This document shows positions 11,584-20,421 of a stretch of 64,000 nt of DNA, one piece after another. A program made the translations under genes and the position numbers. Below the pieces are notes generated by a model that saw nothing but the letters and a program-made list of their open reading frames with translations, made no database searches and was not told the origin of the DNA. Location: contig JAQMWT010000109.1 in NCBI GenBank assembly GCA_029834535.1, positions 186,001 through 250,000 on the forward strand, read 5' to 3'. The DNA comes from Chrysophaeum taylorii. Lineage: Eukaryota; Sar; Pelagophyceae; Pelagomonadales; Pelagomonadaceae. Position 1 is the first letter of the stretch. Every line of letters begins with the position of its first letter.

Positions 11584-12087
11584 CTACACTAGAAGCTTCT
11601 CGATGTCGGGCTTGATCGAGCTCGGGGCCGCCGTCGGGCCGAAGCGTTTGACGACGTGGCCTTCAGCGTCGCAGAGATACTTGCTGAAGTTCCACTTGAC
11701 TGAGGTGGTGCCAAGGACGCCCGTGGCTCCCGAGTTGAGGTAGGTGTAGAGGGGGTCGGCCTCGGGACCGTTGACCTTGATCTTGGCAAATACCGGAAAG
11801 GTGGCGTACGTTTTTTTCTCTGGATTCTTAGCGTTTTCTTGAATCGTAGCGTCGTCGTAGGGCTCCTGGCCCCCGAACTCGTTCGAGGGGAAGCCGAGGA
11901 TCGCGAGACCCTTGGACCCCAACTCACCGTCGAGCGCGTTGAGCTCGCGGTAGTTGAGCTCGGTCAAGCCTCATTTCGTCGCGACGTTCACGACCAGAAA
12001 GGCCTTCTTGGTCCCGCGGTAGGTGCTGAGATCCAACGACGTCCCATCGCCGCCCTTCACGGTGAAGTCGAAAATTGACCGCGCCAT
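11584..12087 (-). CDS. Glutathione peroxidase, selenocysteine-containing
   Basis: The protein reduces hydrogen peroxide or lipid hydroperoxides using glutathione or thioredoxin. The 168-codon frame from ATG 12087 has a single internal TGA at 11973-11971 (codon 39). It sits exactly where the catalytic Cys/Sec of the family belongs: VVNVATK-Sec-GLTELNY. The remaining tetrad residues are visible: Gln in FPSNEFGGQEP and Trp in VKWNFSKYL. Length (167 aa) is normal for a GPX4-like, non-secreted form. A SECIS-like hairpin follows the stop, which supports readthrough instead of a pseudogene. Without recoding, the ORF would appear to start at 11967 and lose the active site. It is divergent from the TauE gene with 161 bp between starts. 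No targeting peptide is obvious. Confidence 0.9.
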
Positions 12088-12248
12088 GGCCTAACGAGGG
12101 AGTGAGGGAGTAGCAAGGAGATCGCGCACGCACAGCTTGGCTCGCTCCGCCACGAAACAGCCACATCAGAGATCTTTCCGTCAAAGGGTACGGATGATGA
12201 CTGCAGAGACTACTACACTTGCCCACTAAAAGTAGTCATCATCGCGCG

Positions 12249-13706
12249 ATGCGGCGCCTCGTGTCGTTAATGCGCGACCGACGAGTGGTCGTGGGCCTCG
12301 TGGTGACCGGCATCGTTGCGACACAGGTCCTGACGACCAGCATCGAGGCGAGGCGACGGCTGCAGGGTGGCGAGATCACGATCGATCCCGTGACAAGGCA
12401 CAAGCGGTTGTCCCCGATGGGAACCCGGGACTGGGTGGGGATCGGGTGCGCGATCTTGGGCCTCATGATCGCTGCGGGTGGCGGTATTGGGGGCGGCGGC
12501 ATGCTCGTGCCGATCTACGTTCTTGTCATGGGATTCGAGCCAAAGTTCGCCATACCGTTGTCCAACTTCACGGTTCTGGGCGGCGCGATCACCAACGTCT
12601 GCATGAATGCCGCCAAGAGGCACCCCCACGCCGACCGTCCCCTCGTCGACTGGGACCTCCTGCTGCTTATGGAACCCCAGACTCTCGCGGGGGCTCTGGT
12701 TGGCGGATTTGTCAATAAGCTCGCCCCCGAATTTCTGCTGACGGTCATGCTCGTGGTACTGTTGGCGCTCACGAGCGAACGGACCCTCAAAAAGGGCCTC
12801 AAGCTCTACAAGAATGAATCCGAGGCCAAGCGCGTAGCGCAGCTGTCGGCGATTGCCGAGGCCGAAGCGGCCGCCGTCGCCGCCGAGGCGACCGAGGCGC
12901 TCCTCGAGGACGAGACCAAGGAGGAGGAGAAGGACGTCGAAGCGCAACGCGCAAAGGACGCGTCTTCTTCTTCCGAGCTCGCTGCCATCGTCGAGGAGGA
13001 AAAGCAGGCGGCCCCGGGCTGGAAGGTCGCCGTGCTCCTCGGCATGTTTCTCTTGATCGTTTCCATCAACCTCGCCAAAGGCGGCGGCGCGTTCCCGTCG
13101 CCGCTCGGCATCGCGTGCGGCTCGAAAGGGTTTTGGCTCGCGACGGCCCTCATGTTCGCCTCGCTCCTCGCCATTTCCTTGAGCGTCCGCGACTACCTCG
13201 TCAAGCGCACGCTCGCCAAGGACAAGCTTGGCTACGAGTATGTCGCGGGCGATTTTCGTTGGGACGCGAGCGCGACGCTCAAGTACCCCTCTATCTGCTT
13301 TTTCGCCGGCATGTGCGGCGGTTTGTTCGGCATCGGCGGCGGCATCGTCAACGGTCCCTTGATGCTCGAGCTCGGGGTCTTGCCGCAGGTCGCCTCGGCG
13401 ACCACCGCCTGCATGATTCTCCTCACCTCGACGACCGCCGCGACTACCTTCCTCGTCTTTGGCCTCGTCCAACTCGACTACGCCGCAAATCTCTTCTGGG
13501 TTGGCGTGGGCGCGACGGCCGTTGGCCAGCTCGGCATGAGCTACCTCATCAAAAAGTCTGGCCGCTCGAGCTACGTCGCCTTTGCCATCGGCGCCGTCGT
13601 CACCCTCTCGTGCATCTTGATGGGAGGTCATGGCCTCTTCAGCCTCGCCTACCAAGCCGAGGACGCGCCCCACAAGTCCGGCGGCATCTGCGCGAAGGGT
13701 GACTGA
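12249..13706 (+). CDS. TauE/SafE-family membrane permease (putative sulfite/anion exporter)
   Basis: 485 aa, single exon, from the first in-frame ATG (12249). Two homologous membrane halves are visible. The first opens with DWVGIGCAILGLMIAAGG and a glycine-rich GGGIGGGGMLVP. The second has CGGLFGIGGGIVNGPLMLEL followed by a Ser/Thr-rich helix. This repeated gly-rich motif is the TauE/SafE signature. Between them lies an acidic, Ala/Glu-rich cytosolic linker (about residues 185-250). An N-terminal hydrophobic segment (residues 14-30) may be a signal anchor. The family exports sulfite, sulfoacetate or other organic anions; the substrate here is unknown. Plant and algal members of this size are common. 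Confidence 0.85.
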   Translation: MRRLVSLMRDRRVVVGLVVTGIVATQVLTTSIEARRRLQGGEITIDPVTRHKRLSPMGTRDWVGIGCAILGLMIAAGGGIGGGGMLVPIYVLVMGFEPKFAIPLSNFTVLGGAITNVCMNAAKRHPHADRPLVDWDLLLLMEPQTLAGALVGGFVNKLAPEFLLTVMLVVLLALTSERTLKKGLKLYKNESEAKRVAQLSAIAEAEAAAVAAEATEALLEDETKEEEKDVEAQRAKDASSSSELAAIVEEEKQAAPGWKVAVLLGMFLLIVSINLAKGGGAFPSPLGIACGSKGFWLATALMFASLLAISLSVRDYLVKRTLAKDKLGYEYVAGDFRWDASATLKYPSICFFAGMCGGLFGIGGGIVNGPLMLELGVLPQVASATTACMILLTSTTAATTFLVFGLVQLDYAANLFWVGVGATAVGQLGMSYLIKKSGRSSYVAFAIGAVVTLSCILMGGHGLFSLAYQAEDAPHKSGGICAKGD

Positions 13707-14349
13707 CTACTAATCGCGATCTTTTGGGGGGGGCCTCCGCTGCGCCTTCTTTGATCGCGAACGCCGTTCGCGCTGCTCGCGAACCTTCTCTCGGAGTCAA
13801 CCGCGCTCGCTAGACTTGGCGATCTTCTTTCTCCTCCTCGTAGTTGTTGTGGAGTGCCGTTTTCATTTCCAAAGCATATCGAGGGCGCGCGAAAATGTGC
13901 GCGCGTGGAGATCGCTCAACCTTGTAGTAGTAGTAGTCCTACCTACTAGTATGCCTTCTTTTCTGTCCGGACTTTGTTCGTGGGCTCGGTTCTCGCCTGC
14001 TGATCGCTTGAATGAACGAACACCCGCTTCCTCGCCGTGATTTATTCTTTTCGTCGTGTTACCGCCGGCCCCTCCATATGTCCTAGGGTGATAGGCGCCG
14101 CCGTCTCGGGTACCAAAGAAGCGATAATTCGCTTCTTTGAGCGGGCGGATCTACAGGATCATTTCCTACCTAGAGAGTCGGGGTGCGTCGTAACAGTATA
14201 TCCCTCCCGGCAGGTCCAAGCTCGGGCGGGCACCCCTAGATTGGGGTTGCACTTCCCACCGCGTACGACACCACTACCATCATCATCATCATCACTTCGC
14301 ATCGAAATCCCAGTGGAGGGGGGGGGGTCTCGATTTTGTGCAGGCGCGA
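13707..14349. other. Intergenic, nothing supported
   Basis: The stretch between the TauE stop and the S74 gene stop. Trinucleotide runs occur (GTA near 13925-13936, CAT near 14279-14294). No ORF with domain support was found. Confidence 0.5.
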
Positions 14350-15090
14350 TCAAGTATTCTGGGCTGCTAACTGTGCTTCGACTGTCGTGAGACGAGCCTC
14401 GAATGTTGCCGCGATCGCCCTTAAGCGCCCGATATCAGCCTCTTGGTTTTCGATGGTCGATTGGAGCTCCTGGATTGCCTTGACGCTGATGACGGCGAAT
14501 CGGTCGTACATGATGGACTTGTAACCCTTGGTATCGGTGCGGACAATTTCCGGGACGACCAGTTCTACCTCCTGAGCCACAAAGCCAATCTGCTTCCCAC
14601 TCCCGGCGCTTGGGTGCGAGTCGGCCCACTCGAATTCAACAGACCTGAGCTGGGCGACTGTCGCCGCGCCGTACGTCAAGTTGGTTATGTTCTGCTTCCA
14701 CCGACGATCCGACGTGTAGGAGTTTGTCGCCGATACCACGTTGCCTGCAGTATCGACCTGAATTTGAACATTTTTGTTCAGTCATTCCTCGTCAGTTCAG
14801 AAACTCTGGCAGTCTACGGTGAACATGTCAGTTGCCGTGCTGTCCTGGATCGTGATAAAGTTCGCCGTCTGTGGCTTGCGGTCCATTGGAATCATCAACT
14901 GACCAACATACCTGGGAGGCGATTCCCGTGACCGCGACTGCAAGACAAATGTTATCTATCCAGCGCGAACACGCGACGCACTCGATACGTCGGTCGTCGC
15001 TTCGTTCGTTATGGACAAATAGCCATGGCCCGTTGTCGTGGCCGCCTCGGACGCGACAACAGCAAGGAGTGCAATGCTCCAACAAGTCAT
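14350..15090 (-). CDS. Secreted S74 peptidase (endosialidase intramolecular chaperone) domain protein
   Basis: Gene model by splice sites: exons 15090-14973, 14937-14912, 14868-14818 and 14757-14350; introns of 35, 43 and 60 nt, all GT-AG. The exons sum to 603 nt (200 aa) with phases that match. The N-terminus MTCWSIALLAVVASEA is a signal peptide. A short beta-rich stretch (about residues 45-72) resembles phage tail-spike stems. It is followed by the S74 domain: SDRRWKQNI with the Ser81-Lys86 dyad known to self-cleave, GFVAQEVELVVPEIV, and a C-terminal AIQELQ coiled coil. In phages this domain trimerises fibres and cuts itself off. Eukaryotic members exist (e.g. the MYRF family), but here the partner region is very short. 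The role is unknown. Confidence 0.75.
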
Positions 15091-15251
15091 TGTTATTGGC
15101 GCTATCGCAAGCCTTAACGGGCCAAGCAAAGGAATCTAACGGCCATTTTCTATGCGAACTGCTGTAAAACTCGTGCCTAAGCCCCCTGTGCAATGGCTGG
15201 TCAATCGGGTTCCAGGCGTGATATGAATTTGTGACAAGCGTGCGCACAAGG

Positions 15252-18200
15252 ATCTAACTAACTTCGGACCTCTCCCGGGCATGGGAGCCAGGCTGGGCCG
15301 GAAGTAGCCGGTCCAGGATCACAGAGCAAAAATCACACAGTTGGGGTAGAGGCGAGGGATGAAAGTGCATGGATGGCGGACCGCCACTGCGCGCGGTCTT
15401 GTGCAAGGTCGTGCCACGAGTTGAAGGGGAAGTCGCATTTCCGGAGTGCCTTGGCGAGCGACCTCCCGTACGTCATCTGCGGAGCCCCCGGTGGGCGCTT
15501 GGAGCGGACCCAAGACGAGAGCATCTTGCGAGGGAGTCGGGAGAAGGGCATGCGGGCGACGTGACCGGCCCAGCGGAGCTGGCGGCGCGTGACGTAGACG
15601 TCGATGGACTCGAGGCCGAGGCGCCGCAGCAGGATCTCCGTTGAGATGTGGTGGGACCAGGTGTGTTTCCGGGTCACACGACACATGACACGGGCGCACT
15701 GCGCGTGGAAACACCGCAGCCGGCGGAACAGGACCTCGGTGAGGCACCACGATTCCGCACCGTGAAGGAGGATGGCCAGGACGAGCGAGACATAGACGAG
15801 GCGCTTGGCGCGAGCAGAGACGGACTTCGAGGCGAAGATGCAGTCCCGCAAGGCACCGAAGGCCTGAGACGCCTTCTTGATCCGCGCGTCGACGTCTGAG
15901 TCGTCGCGGTAGTCGCGCGAGAGGACCGAGCCGAGGTACTTAAACTGGTCGACGACCGGTATGAAGCGGCCGCGCCCGAGCTCGATGTCCGAGAGGTTCG
16001 TGTCGTCGAACGACTTTGGGTCGCCGTACAGGTGTGTCGGGCGAGCGACGAACAGCATCTCCGTTTTGGACGCCGCTTTCGTGTGTCGGTTGCCGCAATG
16101 CACCTCCATGCCCCAGGCGTCGCAGTGTTCGATGAGGCGCGGTGTCTCGCTGGCGGCGATGTGGCGGTCCCAGAAGAGAAAGGCAACGTCGTCGGCGTAC
16201 GCCGATTCATCGAAGGGAAACTCGTCGCCGCGAGCGGACCAACTCCGGTTCGTCATCTGAAAGTCTTTCCGCGTACGGTAGACACATGGGGCGCGGCCAT
16301 GGCGTCGTCGAAACGACGTCGTCAGTGCCGCCATGAACAGCACGAACAGGACGGGGCCCAGGACGTCGCCCTGCTTGACGCCGATGATCGAGTCAACTGA
16401 GGCGACGACACCGCTGACCGAGAAGTGGACCTGGATTCGGTGGAGGCCCTTGATGACTGCGACGAGCTTCGGCGGGACGCCGAACTTCAGGAGCACCTCC
16501 CAGAGAAGCTCTCGCGGGACGCGGTCGAACGCCTTAACGAAATCGATGAACAGTACCCACGAGTTCTGACCGTGCTCACGCCGCTTCTTCAGCGCTAGCT
16601 TGAGCAAGAAGGTGGCGTCGGACGTACGGCGCTCGGGTCGGAAGCCACATTGGGACTCGTGATCGAGGGCCTCGCAGATGACGTTGAGTCGCGCACGGAC
16701 GATGTTCGAAACGATCTTCTGCGCGACCTCGAGCATCATGATCCCGCGGTAGTTAACCGGCAGGGAGAGGTCCCCCTTCTTGGGGAGAATCCCGAGGAGG
16801 CCTACGTCCCACTCGGCCGGCTGGACTTCGGACTCCCAGAACTCGAGGACTACACGCTCCAACAGCGGGAGCGTGCGAGCATCGGTGGCGAGCGCCTTCC
16901 AGACCTCCGCGCGCAGGCCCGATTCGCCGGGCGCGGTGCAGTTCAGCTGACCAACGGCCCGTTTTATCGCCTCCTGCGTCGGTGTTTCCCCGAGTTCCGG
17001 ACGGATCGGCAACTGGTCAACGTCGTTGATCACGGTGGGGTCGTAGCGAGCTTGTCGACTGTAGAGCTGCTTGAAGTGCGCCTTGAACACGTCGGCGTTC
17101 TCCTGTGGCGACGAGCACCTGGTACTGTCGGCCTTCGTCATCTGCACCTGCCTAGCCAATGTGGTCTTCGTGAGACCGCGTCGGAGCCGTCCGACCATAT
17201 TCCAGTATTTCGAGGTGCCGCCGAGCGACTCGCTTCCCGCGTTGAGTCCGGCACACAGACGAGTAATCCATCGCTCTTTCGCCCGTGCTACGGCCTTCGC
17301 GAGCCGCGACTTGATCGCCCGAAGGTCGTCGAGGATCGTGGACGCCGAGCGAAGACGGCGCCGGGCACCGAGCGAGAGCACACACGCGTGGAGGGAGTTG
17401 CGTCGCTCGATCAGAGGCTGGAGCTCTTCCGCCGCGTCCTCAAACCATCCGGGTCGGAGGCGTCGGGTCTTCGGCAGTAAGGCGTCAGAGGCCGAGGCCG
17501 CCGCCCGCGCAAGGCGGGAGTACGGCGAGGACGGCGAGCCCTGGTCGGCGTCGGCCTGGTCGGCGTCGGGTATCTCGTCCGTGGCGTTGGTCGGTGCGTC
17601 GTCGGTCGCGTTGTCATGTGACCCACGGCCCAAGCCGAAGATGTCGAGCACTTTCGAGCACCACCGGCGCCGGAATCCGAAGCGCGTGCTTTCTGAGCGC
17701 AGGGGAGCGTAGTCAAGGCGCGCCAGAGAGGGCCGTGTGCCAGGAGGCCGTGCGAGGCGGACTTTGACGCGCAGGATGCACTTGAGAGCGCGGTGGTCCG
17801 AGTCCACGAGGCTGCTGGTCAAACCTACATCAGCGAACCGGTGCACGTCACGCCGCCGTGAGATCATGTGATCGAGCTGGTACGTTTTCCAGGAGCGCGG
17901 GTGCAGCCACGACGCGTAGGCGCGCTTGCGGAAGAGCGTGCCGACCGACGCCAGACGCCGTGTTGCGAGGAACGTGTGGAGACGGCGGCCAGCGTTGTTG
18001 ACGGAAGGCGCCCCGTAGGGCCCACAGGGGCCGTCGACGACGTACTTGGAGCGCACGCCGAGAGCCGCGTTCCCGTCCATCCCCAGGACGAGGATGTCGT
18101 CCGGCCGTCGCGCTTGAAGCGCAAGGTCAATGTCGTCGAAGAATGCGTCCCACTTCTCGTCAGGCGCGGTTCCGACTGAAGCGTAAGCGCTCATGACAAA

Positions 18201-18720
18201 GAGGCCGAGGTCTCGATCGTCATCGTCCTGGACATCGAGTCGCAGCGCAATAACTCGCGCAGATGCGCGGATAACGGTGCTGCCGCTCGCGTGCCACGCC
18301 TGTTGCGCCGCAGGGGACAGCACCACGGCCACACCCTGGCTGCCGCGTGAAGACTGCTCGGAGGCTGCCAAACCGGAACAAACAGCGACGTAGCCGTGTC
18401 GCTCGAGCGACTCGTTGCCGGTGAGCCACGTCTCCTGCAACGTGGCCGCGAAGATGTCCCGCCGCCGTAAAGATGCGAACAACTCTTCCTTCTTCTCGTC
18501 GCGTCGCAGACCGCGAACGTTTTGGTCCACGAATAATCGACCCGTCCGTCGCGTTCTACCCAACCGAGCGAACCCCATCCCAGCGCAGACTTTCCGGGTG
18601 CTAACCGGCCAGCCCGGGAGGCGGGCAGGCACCGTCTCACTCCGGGACGGCCGGGGCCGCCGCAGGGAGCAAGCGTATTAGGCGCCGTCCTCCATCGTGC
18701 TCTCTTTATCAAGGAAAGAA
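15252..18720 (-). mobile_element. Non-LTR retrotransposon (LINE), apparently full-length
   Basis: One long uninterrupted ORF plus a 3' end reading CCTGGCTCCCATGCCCGGGA, then GAGGTCCGAAGTTAGTTAG on the minus strand. The same 3' end, with a longer (TTAG)n tail, is seen at 45930-45991, so the 3' boundary at about 15252 is supported by a second copy. The 5' boundary (about 18.7 kb) is a guess. No target duplication was verified. Confidence 0.75.
15333..18578 (-). CDS. LINE ORF2-like protein: APE endonuclease plus reverse transcriptase
   Basis: About 1081 aa from the first ATG in frame (18578); the open frame extends to 18632. The N-terminus is an apurinic-type endonuclease (QNVRGL, LQETWL, LVLGMDGNAALG, the Asp-Asn pair, and a C-terminal SDHRAL). 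A charged linker follows, then a reverse transcriptase: NYRGIMML, GFRPERRTSDATF, LFIDFVKAFDRVP and YADDVAFLFW at about residue 793. The C-terminal segment RQLRWAGHVARMP and TYGRSLAKAL is typical of RTE-like and related animal/protist LINEs. No stops or frame shifts were found, so the copy could be active. It encodes its own nicking and target-primed reverse transcription. Two truncated relatives occur at 19.2-19.84 and 51.9-52.5 kb. Confidence 0.85.
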   Translation of the reverse strand: MGFARLGRTRRTGRLFVDQNVRGLRRDEKKEELFASLRRRDIFAATLQETWLTGNESLERHGYVAVCSGLAASEQSSRGSQGVAVVLSPAAQQAWHASGSTVIRASARVIALRLDVQDDDDRDLGLFVMSAYASVGTAPDEKWDAFFDDIDLALQARRPDDILVLGMDGNAALGVRSKYVVDGPCGPYGAPSVNNAGRRLHTFLATRRLASVGTLFRKRAYASWLHPRSWKTYQLDHMISRRRDVHRFADVGLTSSLVDSDHRALKCILRVKVRLARPPGTRPSLARLDYAPLRSESTRFGFRRRWCSKVLDIFGLGRGSHDNATDDAPTNATDEIPDADQADADQGSPSSPYSRLARAAASASDALLPKTRRLRPGWFEDAAEELQPLIERRNSLHACVLSLGARRRLRSASTILDDLRAIKSRLAKAVARAKERWITRLCAGLNAGSESLGGTSKYWNMVGRLRRGLTKTTLARQVQMTKADSTRCSSPQENADVFKAHFKQLYSRQARYDPTVINDVDQLPIRPELGETPTQEAIKRAVGQLNCTAPGESGLRAEVWKALATDARTLPLLERVVLEFWESEVQPAEWDVGLLGILPKKGDLSLPVNYRGIMMLEVAQKIVSNIVRARLNVICEALDHESQCGFRPERRTSDATFLLKLALKKRREHGQNSWVLFIDFVKAFDRVPRELLWEVLLKFGVPPKLVAVIKGLHRIQVHFSVSGVVASVDSIIGVKQGDVLGPVLFVLFMAALTTSFRRRHGRAPCVYRTRKDFQMTNRSWSARGDEFPFDESAYADDVAFLFWDRHIAASETPRLIEHCDAWGMEVHCGNRHTKAASKTEMLFVARPTHLYGDPKSFDDTNLSDIELGRGRFIPVVDQFKYLGSVLSRDYRDDSDVDARIKKASQAFGALRDCIFASKSVSARAKRLVYVSLVLAILLHGAESWCLTEVLFRRLRCFHAQCARVMCRVTRKHTWSHHISTEILLRRLGLESIDVYVTRRQLRWAGHVARMPFSRLPRKMLSSWVRSKRPPGAPQMTYGRSLAKALRKCDFPFNSWHDLAQDRAQWRSAIHALSSLASTPTV

Positions 18721-19221
18721 AACACATCGCTGAGTTTTTGCAGTCGACCTGAAAGCCCATCACAGAGAGAAATACAACGATAGTTGAACGTGCACGTGAA
18801 AGAAGAAAGAAAAAGCATACTACCTCAGTCCGGGCGTAAAGCGAAATTTGGGGTTTTGTTTCTTGACGGTGTTTATTGACCCCAAAATTTCGCGTTATTT
18901 CCGGATGGAGATAGTACTTTGGCCATTGGTTCTTTTGCGAGCGCTTCGGTTTTTGGATTTCCCCTCTTCTCACCATCCTACGGGCTTCATCTCGAATGGT
19001 TTCTTATAGGCTTGCTATATCGTCCCTATTGGCGCTCTACCACGCTCCCGCTGGAGTTGTCGCAGGTCCTCATGCACGTCGCTCCAAGTAAGTGTACACT
19101 AGGTGGTAAACCCAATTTATTATATTATCCTAAAGAAAAAGAGAACAAAGAAGATCCAAAAAAAAGAGCCTACAACTTTGTTGTCGCGCGCTGACATGCA
19201 TGCTGACTGGATATAGGTCCC

Positions 19222-19845
19222 GTGAAACGTGATTTCCTAGGCGAAGAACATATTTCATTATTGAAACATAGCATCTCGGCACATATGACCGCTTGCCGAG
19301 CAACAGTTGATGTATATTATCGTAAGTTTTGCCGAAATAAACGCGCTGAAAGACATTTGTCTACATTCGTCTTCAAGTGCTTTCACGCACAATGCGCACG
19401 CGCGATGTGCCGCGTTACACGTTTCCAGACCTGGCAACGTCATATCAAAACTTCAACCCTCCTCCGGCTCCTCGGCCTGGACACTATCGACATCTACATC
19501 TCGCGTCGACAACTTCGCTGGGCAGACCACGCTGCCCGGATGCCCTGGCATCGCCTCCCTCGGAAAATCGTCACCTCTTGGTGCGCCTCCAAACGTCCCC
19601 GCGGGTCCCCACAGTTCACGTACGGTCGTGGTCTCAACAAAGCACTCCGCCAGTTCCATATACCCGCAGCGACCTGGTACTCCCTCGCTCAAAACCGTGG
19701 CACCTGGCGACAGCAAATCAAATCGTCCTCAATCCCCCCCGTTTCATTGCCCAGTGACCCTACTTCCACGCGCCATGGCGCTGGGAGTAGCCTACGCCCA
19801 TGCATTGGGCGGATGGCCTCTAGTTATTTAGTTAGTTAATAGACA
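19222..19845 (+). pseudogene. 5'-truncated LINE fragment, C-terminal part
   Basis: The open frame matches the C-terminus of the full LINE: FHAQCARAMCRVTRFQTW, RRQLRWADHAARMP, RLPRKIVTSW and TYGRGLNKALR. It ends near a TTAG-rich tail (TAGTTATTTAGTTAGTTAA, 19824-19842). It is diverged at protein level from the intact element, so it is a separate subfamily or an old copy. It lies on the opposite strand to the intact LINE, with their 5' sides facing. Confidence 0.75.
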
Positions 19846-20421
19846 TTTCAGCGAAGCACATGAAACCGAAAAAGGCTACATCCGCTGGTAGCCGGAGTGC
19901 TATGTGCGAGAGACGTGGTCGCCTCGAACGGCGCGTCCATGCGGGTGAGTAGGCCAGTCAGGTCGTGGCCGTATGTGCGGACGCCGCGTCTTCGATTTGC
20001 TGCAGCATGTCAAGGCGACGGAGTGCCGTAGGCCCGTATCGCAAATTCCTTGGCACAAAAGGAGAGATATATTGCAACAACCAAAGCGGTTCAAAGCTTG
20101 ACCAGCCCGAGTTCACGGTCCTTGTCTTCGCCGTGGGTGGTATTTTACTTTGTGTATACTAACACCCTACCTTACCCTCGAGCGCGAAAATATCGAGGGC
20201 CTTGGCCTGTTCTTTTTACGTGACGACGACGTGAGCTAGGCCTGAACCCGCGCGCGAGTGACGTCCTCCCAAATGTCGCGGACGGGACCTCGCGTCCCCT
20301 TTAAACTTAGACCAGGAAAATGGCGCCCGTCAAAAAGGCACGCCTCCCCCACTCGCTTTCTGTCTGCGGCATGCCGGACTGGACGGTTCCCCCATAGTTG
20401 GCGTCGACCGCCGTATGCTCG
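19846..20421. other. Intergenic, nothing supported
   Basis: Lies between the LINE fragment and the ABCF gene stop. No ORF with recognisable domains, RNA gene or clear repeat. Confidence 0.5.

Noticed and set aside
12267-13673. Long open frame antisense to the TauE gene
   Set aside because: Composition shadow of a GC-rich gene; charged low-complexity text with no domain.
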